Shown: piece by piece, positions 24,391 to 37,338 of the stretch
How positions within the stretch are numbered: the stretch's first letter is position 1
Layout: each line of letters begins with the position of its first letter
DNA from: Eleusine coracana subsp. coracana
Lineage: Eukaryota > Streptophyta > Magnoliopsida > Poales > Poaceae
Assembly (NCBI GenBank): GCA_032690845.1
Contig: CM064434.1
Coordinates: 5,210,108 to 5,274,107, forward strand
Direction: 5' to 3'
DNA: 64,000 nucleotides
Notes under the pieces: generated by a model
The model's input: only the letters and a program-made list of their open reading frames with translations
What the model was told of the DNA's origin: nothing
Databases searched by the model: none
Program-made: the position numbers and the translations under genes

Positions 24391-24590
24391 GGGTGAAGGA
24401 TGCAGCGGCGGCGGCCGAGGCCTCGATGTAACCAGGCAGAGACGGCGCGGGCCCATCAAGGGAAGGAGGCGGGCATGGGCGGCACGGGATGGGTGAAGGA
24501 AGTAGTGGCGGAAGCCCGGGCCTCGATGAAGCCAGGCGACGACAGTGTGGGCCCGGTGGGTGAAGAAGGCAAGCACGAGCGTCACGAGAC
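24391..24590 (+). repeat. 100-bp GC-rich tandem duplication
   Basis: Two diverged copies begin GGGTGAAGGA at 24391 and 24491 and share GGCCTCGATG and CCAGGC blocks. They precede the F-box-like frame and could be its 5' leader. Open frames on both strands here are products of GC richness. Confidence 0.6.
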
Positions 24591-24609
24591 CTGTGACTGA
24601 AGGCGGCCG

Positions 24610-25152
24610 ATGATCGAAGCTTGGATGTCCGGCCTGTTGGTGCTGAGCTCATCGCCATCGCGCGTGGCAACCTCGCCTGGGGCCTTCGAATTGATGAGGG
24701 GCGGAAAGATCGATATGTTGGGCCTGATCTTCTGCAACCTGCCGCTGCAGGAGGTGCTCACCATCCTGCCAAGGGTGCGCAAGTCGTGGGGGTGGGTGTT
24801 CGATGGCCCCTACTATTGGCAGGAGATCGACATTGAAGATTGGAGCCAGCAGCAGAGCAAGCCAGAGCAGATCAGGCGCATGGTCGAGCTGCTCGTGGGA
24901 CGCAGCAGCAGATCGTGCCAATGCATCACCGTCTCTGGGCAGCCGGCGACATCTTCATCGTTGCTCGATGGTCTGTTGTCAGGAGCCGGCTCGTCACCCC
25001 GTCAACTCGATGAGTTCATTTCTAATATTCAGATAACGTCATTCAGTGATTTTCAAAGGCACAAAACACAGATTGGTTTCAAAGTCTGCAAGTTGGCTTC
25101 CTCCGCTCAATCGTCCTACGAGCAGAGAAGTGATCCATGGCTGCAGAACTAG
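24610..25152 (+). pseudogene. F-box-like protein remnant
   Basis: The 180-residue frame contains an F-box-like stretch: LGLIFCNLPLQEVLTILP, then VRKSWGWVFDGPYYWQEID, where the W and the 'YYWQEID' ending are typical of F-box/LRR proteins of the SKIP19-like group. F-box proteins recruit substrates to SCF ubiquitin ligases. The usual N-terminal 'W.LP.D' is poorly preserved, and the leucine-rich repeats that should follow are missing. After about residue 110 the sequence no longer resembles the family. I read it as a truncated or decayed copy. It is GC-rich relative to its surroundings, as expected for a grass exon. Confidence 0.5.
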
Positions 25153-25920
25153 AGTTTAATTATTCAGACAAATTGAGCTCTGCTTCCGGTTACAACCAGA
25201 GACCTGCATTATGCGTAAATAAATATTGATAGAAACCTACTTTACGAGTCCAGTGAGTCACTGCTAAGTAGATTTGTACAAGTTCGACACCCACATTGAA
25301 GGTTAAACATTATTCGTTGACCAATTTGCATTAACAGTAGCTATGATCACAAGTAGAAAATCTAAGTTTATTTTTCAAACAGCATTGTGCAATCCAAACA
25401 ACCAATAAACATACATCTTTTTGCTTCAAAAATGCATTCATTTAAGGGTATGAAGAGCAGTACCATCACATTAACAATTTTCCTTCAGGACCACAACAAA
25501 AATTAACAGGAGGTTCAACTCCAGAATTTACACTAAACATAAAGTTTGAAGAGCCCTTTGTCTTGCTGACACAACAGGGAGCACACGATCCCCTGAAATG
25601 AAAATACAAAGCCAACTTGTGGAATGTTTCATAATAGCAATACACAGAGGTTTAAGAGCATATTTTTTCCTTGAATGAATACATCACTAATTTGTGGAAT
25701 ATTTCACAACAGATCAATACATAAAGGTTTAAGGCCCTACTTTTTCCTTGAATGAATAAATCACTGTCTTGAAGAGGTTTTCACGGTCTCAAAGAGGTTA
25801 GAAACAATAGTGCAAAAGCATTACATAGTAGATGAACTTTCTAAAATACTTAAGCTTGCCACGACAGAGGTGTATGATGATTCTTTGCTCTATGTGCCAG
25901 CATATCCCTCACCACCACCA
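25153..25920. other. Region between F-box remnant and LINE
   Basis: No gene is seen. A diverged tandem duplication of about 75 bp lies at 25617-25766, with shared blocks TTGTGGAAT and TTTTTCCTTGAATGAATA. Confidence 0.5.
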
Positions 25921-28900
25921 TTTTTTTTTGAACCGGAAACACAGCAAGGGAGGCTCCCACTATGAGATTTATTTAAAGAAACAAGAAACCGACTGTACAA
26001 ATAAACAAAGGGAAAAACAAGAAAACAAGAAGCCAGGAAACAGAAGCTATCCTAAGGAATCCAACCACTAAAAGAGTAAGTTCTTGTCTTGTTCTTTGAG
26101 CCTGTAAGCCTGGAGTCTACACTCACCCTTGAATTTTGCTTTCCAATCCTCTATGCTTGGGTTACTCCTCTCAAAAATTTTGTTATTCCTTTGTTTCCAG
26201 ATATGCCAGGCCGCCATGATCGTGATTTCCATGAAAAAAGGGTGAGGAAACTGTTGTTTGGCTTCCAAAATCATGTTGAAGAAGTTAAGATTTTGGTTCC
26301 AGTAGATGCCCAACCAATCCCGACAAGCTGAGCTGAAGTTACAGATGAAGAAGAGATGCATAGCAGTTTCTTCAACACACTGTCTGCAAGTGACACAGCT
26401 GTAATCATTGTTTTGAATCTTCAGTTTTTTCCTTCTAAGAAAATTCCTTGTATTGAGTCTGTCCATCATTAGGAACCAGGCAAAGACTTTCAATTTGTTG
26501 CTGCATTTGGACTTCCATATATCAGTTATAGGAAGGGGCAGGTGGAAGTGCTTGTAAGGGAGTTCATAGAACTTTTTTGGAACATATGTCGTTGAACCCC
26601 AAATATATGACCATTGATCAGTAGCTCCTTGTGTGGTCTGAATACCTTAGAGGATTTGTTGGAGTTCAATGTATTCCTGATAAGCTTGTTCTGAGAGAGG
26701 TGTGTGAAACTGTTGTATCAGGGTCTCAGTTTGCAGAAACATAGCCACTGAAATTTGTTTGTCTTTTGCAAAGGAGTACAATCTTAAGTATTTTGCTTGC
26801 AGATGATTGTTATTCCAAACATCAGACCAAAAGAGTGCAGAAGAGCCATCCCCAAGAGTACATGATGCAATTCCTCTGTATAGTTCCACTAGACTGAGGA
26901 TGTCCCTCCACCAGAAAGAACCTCTATCAGTTGCTATAGTGCGTTTTCCAGATTAGCTTTACCCATGGTATGCCCTTTCTGTTGTAGAATTTATCAAGAT
27001 GTTTTAGTAGCAGAGCCACATTATGGCTTCGAAGATTGATAATCCCTAGGCCTCCTTTAGATTTTGGTCTAGTACATTTTCCCCATGCAACCAGAGACTT
27101 AGATTTTGCATTGATATCATGACTGCCCCACAAGCAGTGCCTTCTGGCTCTATCCATATACTCATATCCTGCTACTGGAATTTGAACCAAACACATGGTG
27201 TATTTTGGCATTAAGGAGAGGACAGAATTCACTAATTGGAGCCGACCTGCATAGTTGAGCATTCTAGAGGTAGCAGAAAGTCTTCTTTCTGTCTTGTTCA
27301 ATAAGGGAGCAAGGTCCTCAATTCTGGGTCTGGTTGTTCCGAGAGGGAGTCCCAAATAGGTAAACGGTAGTTGGCCAATCTGACAACCAAACACAGCTGC
27401 AAGGTGATGCATCTCTTCTTCAGGGACATTTAGAGGAATTAGGCATGATTTCCCATAATTTATTTTCAACCCAGTGGAGTTGGAGAAAGTTTGTAACAAA
27501 GCCTTCAAGAAGAATAACTCTCTCTGTGAAGCTTTTAGGATGAGGATGGTGTCGTCAGCATACTGTACAATAGGAAAGTCGTTTGTTGAAGTGTCAGGAA
27601 TGGGTTTTGTGAGGATCCCATCAGATGCAACTTTGTTGACAATGTGTTGGAGAAGCTCGGCTGCCATTACAAAGAGAAGGGGGGAGAGGGGGTCACCTTG
27701 ACGAACTCCTCTTTTACAGCTGAAGGTCTGACCAGGGATAACATTTAGGATGATTGAAAAAGATCCAGAGCCTAGAATCCTTGTGGTCCAGTCCATCCAT
27801 TTATCATTGAATCCAAGACATGTCATCATTTGAAGAATAGCAGCATGTTCTATGGTGTCGAATGCCTTGGCAAAATCCAATTTTAGTATAACAGTTGGCC
27901 TTGCTGATTGCTTACACTGATGGATGAACTTGAAAGCCTAGGCTAAATAGTCTTGGATTGTTCTCGTTTTTATGAAACCATATTGATTTTGATGGATGAT
28001 AGGAATAATCTCCTTCTGTAGCCTGTTAGCCATTATCTTTGTCAACAGTTTCAGTACACAATTGAGGAGAGAGATGGGCCTAAAGTCATTGGGGCTGGAG
28101 GGGTTATTATCTTTAGGCACCAGTGTTATGAAGGAGCTGTTTATTGATTCAAGTGAGAGGGACCCTTGAAAGAACTCATCGTAGAGCATATAGAAGTCTT
28201 CTTTGATAATGTGCCAGCATTTTTTGGTGAAAAAACCATTGAATCCATCAGGTCCTGGTGATTTGTCTGAGGGCATTTCTTTGATTACTGCATCAATTTC
28301 TTCTTTAGTGACAGTCTGAAAGATGGTTTAGATTTGTATGCGGTTGTGTTAGATTAGGCAGATCAAATAGCATTGTGGGTTGTTCAGAAACTCCCATTCT
28401 GTTCTTGTAAGTTGAAAATAATAAGACAGCCTTTTCACCATGTTCTGAGATGAGAGTTCCATCTGACTTTTCTAGGGAGGAGATGGTATTGATTCGAAAT
28501 CTCTCTGTTGTCGTAGCATGGAAGAATTTTGTAGGCTGATCCCCTAGTTTTGTCCATCTAACAGTGTAGCGCTGTTTCCAGTACATATTCTTCCAACGCA
28601 ATAGTTTAGCAATATGCTTCTTCAAGATTTCTCTGAAATTGTATTCTTGTACGAATAGTCTTCTTTGTTCCTCAAGCTTGTCAAGAGTTTCCAGGACTTC
28701 ATTACACTTAGATATGTTTTTGGATAAGTTAGAGGTGACTTTGCTCCACCGTTTCAGTGCTTTCCTTAGTCTTTTGAATTTTGCTGTGATTTTGGTGGCA
28801 CTATTTGTTGCCCTGATGTCCTTTCTCCATTCGTCTTGCACTAGTTCCATGAATCCTGGCCTATCCACCCAATAGTTTTCGAACCTGAACATCTTTGCTT

Positions 28901-29576
28901 TTGGTATGGAGGTGCTGATCTGGATTTTACAAGGCACATGATCAGACACGTGTTTAGTCAAGGAGGGCATTAGTGTATTTGGGAATGTGCTGGTCCATCC
29001 AGGCGTGGTAAAACACCAGTCAATTTGCTCTAGAAGTGGGTCCTCTTGTCTGTTGCTCCAAGTAAATTGTCTTCCCTTCAAGGGAATTTCTAGAATGCCA
29101 AGGTTGCTGATGACTTCGTTGAAGATAGAAACATCATTCATATTGCCTCCTGGTTTATTCCTATTGTCCAGTGATCAGTAGAAGTAAAAGTCACCCAGTA
29201 GCATCCAATCATCATCGCCATCTATCTGTAATTCATTAAGCCAATTGATAAACTCATCCCTTTCTCTTCTTTGTCAGGGACCATAGACTGTTGTAAGCAG
29301 CCATGATTTGTTGTTATGTCTAGAAGTGAATTTGACCGTGATTGCATATCTGAGATTATGAATGACTTCCCCTGTAAAAAGATTACTATTCCAACCCATT
29401 AGAATGCCTCCAGAGGCTCCCTGTGAGGGGGAGAAAACAAATTTGTCAAACCTCCTCGATGCCAATTTCCTAATGTAAGAGTGATCAAAATCTTCTCACT
29501 TTGTTTCTTGAATACAGTAGATAGCACAGGAGCTTTCTTCTATTTTTTCCCTAAGTGCATCATCATGCTGTAGTAT
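25921..29576 (-). mobile_element. L1-type LINE, 5'-truncated, minus strand
   Basis: The 3' end is marked by a poly-T on the plus strand (25921-25929), the complement of the LINE poly-A. Minus-strand coding runs from an apurinic endonuclease fragment through reverse transcriptase to the zf-RVT region. The 5' end stops within the endonuclease near 29576, so ORF1 and the endonuclease N-terminus are absent. I could not match a target duplication. Confidence 0.85.
26068..29576 (-). pseudogene. LINE ORF2: endonuclease, reverse transcriptase, zf-RVT
   Basis: From the 5' end, endonuclease pieces read AIYCIQETK (about 29525) and ASGGILMGWNSNLF (about 29400), then FTWSNRQEDPLLEQIDW (about 29050). Reverse transcriptase follows, with PGPDGFNGFF (about 28240), LDFAKAFDTIEHA (about 27860), GVRQGDPLSPLLF (about 27700) and the catalytic QYADDTIL (about 27555). 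The zf-RVT part has WFLMMDRLNTRNFL and CRQCVEETAMHLFF (about 26380). Stops or shifts occur at about 29490, 29250, 28300, 27930 and 26900, so it is dead. The stop in 'YLA*AF' near 27940 lies just upstream of the first catalytic aspartate. Confidence 0.85.
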
Positions 29577-29900
29577 TACGACTAAAAACAAAAGGAAAGA
29601 TCACAGTGAATTCATATTGTTATATCTGAGCAATAATTCATGTTGTCTAATAAATTCACATATAGGTAACACATTAATACTTAATCAGTATGCATGAACA
29701 AGAGTTATGACCACAATTGGAAAGCTATGTTTAACAGGCATTCAGCCGATGAACCAGGATATATGCATCAGTGTTGGTGGTTCCTATGTACCCGTTTTAT
29801 ATGCCAATAACCACTAACATCGTACTATATTCTCATCATAATCATGTGTTTTACCTCTAATATTGATGATTTCCATATGTAGTGTCGTTTTAGTGCTTTA
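29577..29900. other. AT-rich spacer
   Basis: No gene, repeat or terminal structure is recognised between the LINE 5' end and the gypsy-like element. Confidence 0.4.
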
Positions 29901-31646
29901 TTGCAGAAACAGGTGAAAAGACGACAAAATAACTCTTATATGAGAAGTACCGACATGAAGCCCGACTCGCCATACAAGGAGGGCTTCCCACTTACCCATG
30001 AGCTTACAAGACACACCTGGACGTCCATAAGGTCCAATGTGCAAGCCCAAGGTCGTGGCCCAATGCCTAAGGATTTCTAGAAGGTTTATCCGGAAGGAAA
30101 GTTCAATTCACGGAGTCCAGAAACAGCACTGTATTATCACGTGATTTCTGTGCTCAAGACGTGGTCAAATGGGAAACCTCAGAATACCAAAGTTGAAGAT
30201 CACGTCGAAAGCTTTCCGAACATATATTATTTACAATTATTGGACTCTGGAGCTGGGAGATATGGGCCCCGCAAGGCAGACTACACAAAGGAATCCAAAT
30301 CAAGACAGATATTTTGGCATCGCAATTTTGGGTATCTAAACGTCCTAATCTGAGGATCCAAATAATATGAAAGTTGTAGATCTTTTCGAGGGATACGCGA
30401 TAGAGTCTGGGTTTGCCTCATTTGGACTACGGAAGCATTAGTTATGATTAAAGTAAGTCGGCACAGTTTATGAAAGGGACGAAACCGACTTGGATTCAAT
30501 CTCTATGAGCTAAACTTGGAGGCCAAGCAAGGGAGGACATGACCAGAGGCTATATAAACACTCATATGACGTCCAAGATAAAGGGCACGATGAGACAAGA
30601 GGGGAGAATTAGGCTATAGGAGCCGCTGCACATCGCCAGGAGACCGCCAGAGTTGAAGAGCCACCAAATTGAAGAGATGTAGTCTAGTCGGGTAGGGACC
30701 CTGTGTGGTGCACTACACCGGAGCTAGGAGAAATAGAGCCATGTACCTTAGGAGTCATCAACGATGCATCATGGCTGCACCGATCGACGCACCAGTTGCA
30801 CCGATCGGTGCGTCCCTGATGGTGATGAATATCGGTATAATTATCAATTCATGTTATCTATCTTAATTCTATCCTTGGCTGCAATTTGTGTTCGTCTAGA
30901 TTGATTGATCTTACATGCACTTATTTAATTGCTTAGAGGTACATCTAAGTATTTAGATGCTCTCTTAATCATAGTGATTAGGCTAGTATTAGGATCTTGT
31001 ATGAATCATGATTGCTTGATAATACTAGGGTGTGGTTTAGTTGTGACAGATCTAAGCTTGCACAGCACTTTTAGATAGTCAAGTAGGGTTAAGATACTCA
31101 CGTGATTAAGGGTTTCCTCTCGGCAGCGATAAACCGGGAGCCGCTCAGAAAGCAGGGTGGTCTTGCTCATCTTCGATGTTTATCGATTGTTTAAAGTGCC
31201 AAGTAAGTTAGGATTAAGATGATAACGACTACTGCTTTAGTGCCGATCGGCACACCAGTTGCACCGATCAGCACAGCCTTTCTCCGACCGCTAGATTCAT
31301 ATAGGCTAACTCCAGGTGATACTCCTTGGTCGATGTGTATGCTCCTACTCCCCAAGCTTTGGATCAGGCACACTTTGGCTCAGGTAAGACTTTGCGCCGA
31401 TCGGCACACCAGTTGAACCAATCGGCGCAACTTCTAATTTCCATCTTCTTTTTATGCTCACGTATGTGCAATATGTACTTCATGATAGGATTAATTTGCT
31501 AGACGAAATAGTAAACTCTAAACACGGTTCTCTTCCGATCCCTGTGGATTCGATTAAACCTTGGAATACTCTAAGGGAAAACGTGCTACAATATACACCG
31601 TCCTCTTACGGTATATAAGTGGGTGCGTAGTAACGACCAACAAGCA
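29900..31646 (+). repeat. Probable 5' LTR of a non-coding gypsy-like element
   Basis: The right edge is set by the primer binding site at 31655. A TATA box (GGCTATATAAACAC, about 30549) lies where an LTR promoter is expected, with a long leader after it. The left limit is a guess, because no second LTR is present in the window to align. The region contains three pairs of the CCGATCGG palindrome (about 30779, 31241 and 31394). Confidence 0.5.
30549..30562 (+). promoter_or_regulatory. TATA box of the gypsy-like LTR
   Basis: GGCTATATAAACAC is a strong plant TATA context, about 1.1 kb before the primer binding site, consistent with an LTR promoter with a long R-U5. Confidence 0.5.
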
Positions 31647-31654
31647 TCATTTTT

Positions 31655-31672
31655 TGGCGCCGTTACCGGGGA
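31655..31672 (+). other. Primer binding site of the gypsy-like element
   Basis: TGGCGCCGTTACCGGGGA, preceded by a T run, is the characteristic PBS of Athila/Tat-type plant gypsy elements. It marks the 5' LTR end at about 31646 (AAGCA). Confidence 0.75.
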
Positions 31673-34600
31673 TCGGCAACTCGAACCTGTTTAGGGGGAT
31701 CTATCTAGTTTATTAAATTAATCATTTATCTTTTTATTGCACATACCCTATTTTTCTTTATTTGTGTGTCCATTGAAAATCAGGAACAAGCTAGGCACAC
31801 AACCTCGACTGGAGCATGGCGACATAGCTGCTTGCACCGATCGGTGCAACCATGCGCTGATCAGTGCCGCATCGATGCCAACGCCGACGACCTCGCTCTT
31901 CGTCGACTCTGTTGCACAGTAGCAGTAGGTGCTAACTCTTTTAGTAGCCCATCATCTGCTATGGAGTCCATGTCCACGCCAGACTTGCTTGTGCCGATCG
32001 GCGCAACGCCCATGCCGATCGGCACCTCACCACTCCATAAAAAGGGAGGTATGCTCCTTATGTCAATATTTTTTTTTAACTAATGCTTTGCAAGGATTCT
32101 ATCTAATTCACAGCAACAAATAATGGGAGAAAAGAATCATGAAGATCAAGAATTTCAATTGCGAAGAATGAAGACATGATGTATACATTCTTGATAATGA
32201 GCAGATGTGCTGACCGCTGACTAAAAGAAGGTGTGTGAAATTCTATAGAGGATTGAAAGACCTAAAAATTTGATATTATGAAAGAGCATCAAATCTAGTT
32301 TCCAACAGTTTAAATCTCACATCGTTTTGAGTTTCCTACAAGGATTATGGTCAAAACAAGAGACGCTGTACAGACTTTTTGAATATCTCGTGAGAGTTGC
32401 AAACAATTGGAAGTATGAGCCAAATATGAAATTAAAGTCCTATATCCACGTGATATATGGGTTTCCAGAGATTTAAGAGGCTTCCTTTTGGTGATTGACA
32501 CGGATTCAAGTCATTTCAAACACGGAGTTTGAATATTTGGAATATTTGAATTCAATTCGGATTCATCGCGAGACAGCCTGATATACCTTTAGAAAAAAGG
32601 CCATATCTCCCTCATATGGAGTCTGATTGGGACGCATGAGTACTGCTTGGAAAGATAATTTGATGCCCGACGCAATGGCACAGGTTTTAGCCTCTAATTC
32701 CTTCTGATCGTGGCGCGATATCCAAAACAAGACATCGGTTCAGAGAAGCAACAACAGATTTCTTCGGATTTCTTCACCGTCGGCTTGATGGATCATTGGA
32801 AAAGAATTGTGAAGTTGCATCCACTCTTCATCATCAATACTTGCTGGTGCAACAAAGATCAAGATTCACATGTTAAAGGACAAGCCGACATATGCTCCAA
32901 TGCTTAAAAGATGAAGTCATCAAGATTCTCCGGAAAATCAAGCTAGAAGCTGAAATCATTGGTAATTCTGTATACTTCCTGTGCTGACCATTGGATAAAA
33001 ATTTTATATCTGAATAGAGCTTCAAGTCTTCTTTCTAACGCAATAAACAGTGCTAGATTTGGATTTTTCTACAAGGATTTATGAGCATATCATTGGAGGC
33101 TGTGCAATCTGTCAACAGCACGTAGCCCTGGAGCAAAATATCGTAAATCCTACATATCGTGCCCGTTTGAAGTGTATGAGCACTCGTTGGAAAGATAATT
33201 TTGCAACCTACAAGAAGGTATAGGTCTTTGGCCCTGTTCTATCCTGTTGGTATGGCGAAATTCAGAGAGAAGAGGATCTACAGATTATCAATGATAAAAT
33301 TGGAGATGAAGATGACAACAAGGATAGCTCAAGCAATTCTCCTACAAGCAAATGATTAGAAGTTGAATAAGATTGAAGACTCCAGAGCATTATATCACAT
33401 ACACACATCTGCTTTGCAAGGATTCTATCTAATTCACAGCAACAAATAATGGGAGAAAAGAATCATGAAGATCAAGAATTTCAATTGCGAAGAATGAAGA
33501 CATGATGTATACATTCTTGATAATGAGCAGATGTGCTGACCGCTGACCAAAAGAAGGTGTGTGAAATTCTATAGAGGATTGAAAGACCTAAAAATTTGAT
33601 ATTATAAAAGAGCATCAAATCTAGTTTCCAACAGTTTAAATCTCACATTGTTTTGAGTTTCCTACAAGGATTTATGGTCAAAACAAGAGACGCTGTACAG
33701 ACTTTTTGAATATCTCGTGAGAGTTGCAAACAATTGGAAGTATGAGCCAAATATGAAATTAAAGTCCTATATCCATGTGATATATGGGTTTCCAGAGATT
33801 TAAGAGGCTTCCTTTTGGTGATTGACACGGATTCAAGTCATTTCAAACACGGAGTTTGAATATTTGGAATATTTGAATTCAATTCGGATTCATCGCGAGA
33901 CAGCCTGATATACCTTTAGAAAAAAGGCCATATCTCCCTCATACGGAGTCTGATTGGGACGCATGAGTACTGCTTGGAAAGATAATTTGATGCCCGACGC
34001 AATGGCACAGGTTTCAGCCTCTAATTCCTTCTGATCGTGGCGCGATATCCAAAACAAGACGTCGGTTCAGAGAAGCAACAACAGATTTCTTCGGATTTCT
34101 TCACCGTCGACTTGATGGATCATTGGAAAAGAATTGTGAAGTTGCATCCACTCTTCATCATCAATACTTGCTGGTGCAACAAAGATCAAGATTCACATGT
34201 TAAAGGACAAGCCGACATATGCTCCAATGCTTAAAAGATGAAGTCATCAAGATTCTCCGGAAAATCAAGCTAGAAGCTGAAATCATTGGTAATTCTGTAT
34301 ACTTCCTGTGCTGACCATTGGATAAAAATTTTATATCTGAATAGAGCTTCAAGTCTTCTTTCTAACGCAATAAACAGTGCTAGATTTGGATTTTTCTACA
34401 AGGATTTATGAGCATATCATTGGAGGCTGTGCAATCTGTCAACAGCACGTAGCCCTGGAGCAAAATATCATAAATCCTACATATCGTGCCCGTTTGAAGT
34501 GTATGAGCACTCGTTGGAAAGATAATTTTGCAACCTACAAGATGGTATAGGTCTTTGGCCCTGTTCTATCCTGTTGGTAAGGCGAAATTCAGAGAGAAGA

Positions 34601-37109
34601 GGATCTACAGATTATCAATAATAAAATTGGAGATGAAGATGACAACAAGGATAGCTCAAGCAATTCTCCTACAAGCAAATGATTAGAAGTTGAATAAGAT
34701 TGAAGACTCCAGAGCATTATATCACATACACACATTGAGCATTATGCAACACAATGAAGACGGGCAATGAGCGAAGCACGATGAAGATTGTATAAGTACA
34801 AGCTACATGGAAATCTTTGGATCTTACACCAAGAACCATGGCTTCGCAACAACAAGGTATGTAAGAAGTCTAGCTACATGACTCTAATTGAAGCGCTTTT
34901 TGGGAGGCAACCCGTATTTTTGTGTTTCTTCTTGTTTTGTTTGGATTGACTAGTGCTACTAGGAGGGCAACCTAGAATTTTTGCATCATGAGAATAACCC
35001 AACTCAATTGACTCACTTGTGGCAAATTAGTTCTAGATTAACTTTTTATTTTTAGACCTCCGTAACCATTATTTTGTGTTTCGGTTGCGAAAATCATCCA
35101 CTGCATGCATATTTATGAGCACTTGCTTTGTTTTTGTTTTTATGTTTGCATGATGTTTTCGCCTGCATGCATTTAACCATCTAACTTCAGCCCACCTAAG
35201 CCTCCCACCCATCATTTTACATCAAATTCTATAGCCACTTCCAAATGCGCCGATTGGCACACATCCATTGCCAATCGGCACAACACCCAAATGCTTTTCC
35301 AAGCATTCCATCACTGCCGCCTAACATGTTTTTGTTTTGATTCGCCCAAACCTCTAACTTTACATGTTCATATTCACCTTCCCACTCATAATAGCTTGGT
35401 TTGAACTTGATAATGAGCACTTAATTGGCTTGCGCACAATATCCTTAGCAAATTTTGGTGTAAACGTGGTGTTTATGCTTATTTGTTGAACAACATTGAA
35501 TAGTTCATTTGCCTTGCTCTGTTTTGCATCATTTGCATTGGTTAGTTGCTAATCTTTTTCATTGCGCTATCTCTCTAGTCCAACGGGGTTTTGCAATAGC
35601 TAAGTCACATAAACATGGTGTTTAGACTTTGGTTGTTAATGAATTTCGTTTAGATTGCTAGCAATCTAGTTGTAAGCATGGTGCTTAGAGCTAGGTGTAA
35701 ACATTGTCCTTGTTTAGCTTCCACGCCGCTAACCTTCGTTGCTAACATGCTAGTTTGCTTTGCTTCAAGACTAAATGATAAAAGCATTTTAATCCCAGAT
35801 TTGTGTACATGACACATTCATTTAGCAATTTTATGTGACCGTGGTGTTTAGATGAAATTGTGGAACAACATTGATTATAGTCTTGTTTCTTTGCTAACAT
35901 TGTGATATTAACTCCATGCATCCACACTTGTGCACACACGTACACCCATTAGGATTTTGTTTTCTTTTTGCTGCTAGAATTAACATGCCACAAGTTGAAC
36001 TTTTGAGGTTGTTGCTAGACGATAGATATTGTTCTATCCCCGACCATCATGTCGGGGGTAGTATGTGCATTTCAATGTATTGCAGGAATGAAAGAAGTAC
36101 TCTTGAACGAGGACAGTTGAAGGAAACGAGATGACAATAGCCACATATACAAGAGGGAGCATTGGGACATCGCATCAAGGCTGGAGATGGAGGTGACAAG
36201 AGGCACAGCCGTCTGCGCCGATCGACGCATCCTCGTGCCGATCGGCGCACCCTTGCTGCCCCTGCTATCGCCCTTCTCTCGTGCAATCCAGAAAGATTTT
36301 AAGCATGGGGGAGGCACAAGCTGAGCTTCAATCGATTAAAATGCGGTAACATCCCTTTGATTCTTCACTTCTCCTAATCTTATTTTCTTCTCAAACCTGT
36401 ACTTGCTGTCTGCTTTTAACTTGAGAATTTTCTCTCTTTTTCTTTTTGTGATATCCTTTTCGTTTTGTTCATGCGAAAGGTTATTTGTAATTTGTCACTT
36501 AGAACATAGAATGGACAATGATATATCCCTAATAGCTACCTTAGGGTGACCAAATGTCATTAATTTATCTAGGGGCGCTTGCATGTGTTGCCACCGTTGT
36601 CTTATAATGCTTTCACGATGAATAAATGCATAACTATGATGAGGATCTTTGCTAGAGATATGATGAAAGTTGCTATTGTTATTGGAACTTGCATGATTCA
36701 TTGCACATAATTATCCACCGCTTAATTTTCAACTAAGCACCAATTCTATGAACTCTATTTTCTTTAGTGGTGGTATTTGTTGACAGATGTTTTGATAAAG
36801 ACCCCATATGGTTGAATTGTTCTTCATGACAATATGCTTTGCTCTCTAAGAAGAAAACTCCAATATAGCTAGTGAACTTAATAATTTTTGGATTACATGT
36901 GGTCTCTAACCCTTGCAAATTTTGCTCTCTTATATTGATCATACCTACCAAAGCCAAATCTGCTACACTTATATGATAAACCTGTAGATTGCAACATGTA
37001 ATTTGGTGAGTCATTTCAAGTTTGTGTTCTTTTGGTATGAGACTTTGAAGTTGGCCATTTTGTTTGCGTAACTATCGCTTGTTTGCATAACAATCGTTTC
37101 TTGGTTTTT
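31673..37109 (+). mobile_element. Non-coding interior of a large gypsy-like element
   Basis: About 5.4 kb follows the primer binding site without any gag, protease, reverse transcriptase or integrase reading. It resembles a LARD-type non-autonomous element or the non-coding part of an Athila-like element. A CATGGGGGAGG purine tract at about 36303 may be the 3' polypurine tract, but no 3' LTR follows. It contains a 1.33-kb tandem duplication and four further palindrome pairs. The right limit is approximate. Confidence 0.5.
32084..34735 (+). repeat. 1326-bp tandem duplication, about 99% identical
   Basis: Copy 1 (32084-33409) and copy 2 (33410-34735) start TGCTTTGCAAGGATTC and match base for base except for about a dozen substitutions and a one-base indel. 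They are head to tail with no spacer. Equivalent short frames at 32710-32907 and 34037-34234 encode nearly the same 65 residues, but neither has a domain. The near identity implies a recent event. Confidence 0.9.
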
Positions 37110-37338
37110 CCATGGTTTAGATTTTGCCGAGTGCAAGTCTTTGCCGAGTGTTTTTTGACACTCGGCAAAGTCTTTGCCGTGTGCCCAAAATAAGGCACAC
37201 GGTAGATCCGGCTTTGCCAACAAATTTTTTGCCGTGTGAGAAATACCATGTGTAACCCATGGCAAAGATTTTGTTGTGGGTATTTCATGCTTTGCCGTGT
37301 GCCCTTGACACACGACAAATCTTAAGTTTCCCGTAGTG
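37110..37338 (-). mobile_element. CACTA terminus fragment
   Basis: The segment ends CCCGTAGTG (inverse of CACTACGGG), and subterminal TTTGCCGAGTG / ACTCGGCAAAG and GCCGTGTGCC repeats precede it. The matching other end is not seen, so it is truncated on the left. It shares the TACCATGTG...GGGTATTT...GCTTTGCCGT block with the fragment at 45365-45662. Confidence 0.75.

Noticed and set aside
32084..34735. The 1.33-kb repeats as a pair of LTRs
   Set aside because: They abut with no interior, lack TG...CA ends, and have no primer binding site or polypurine tract.
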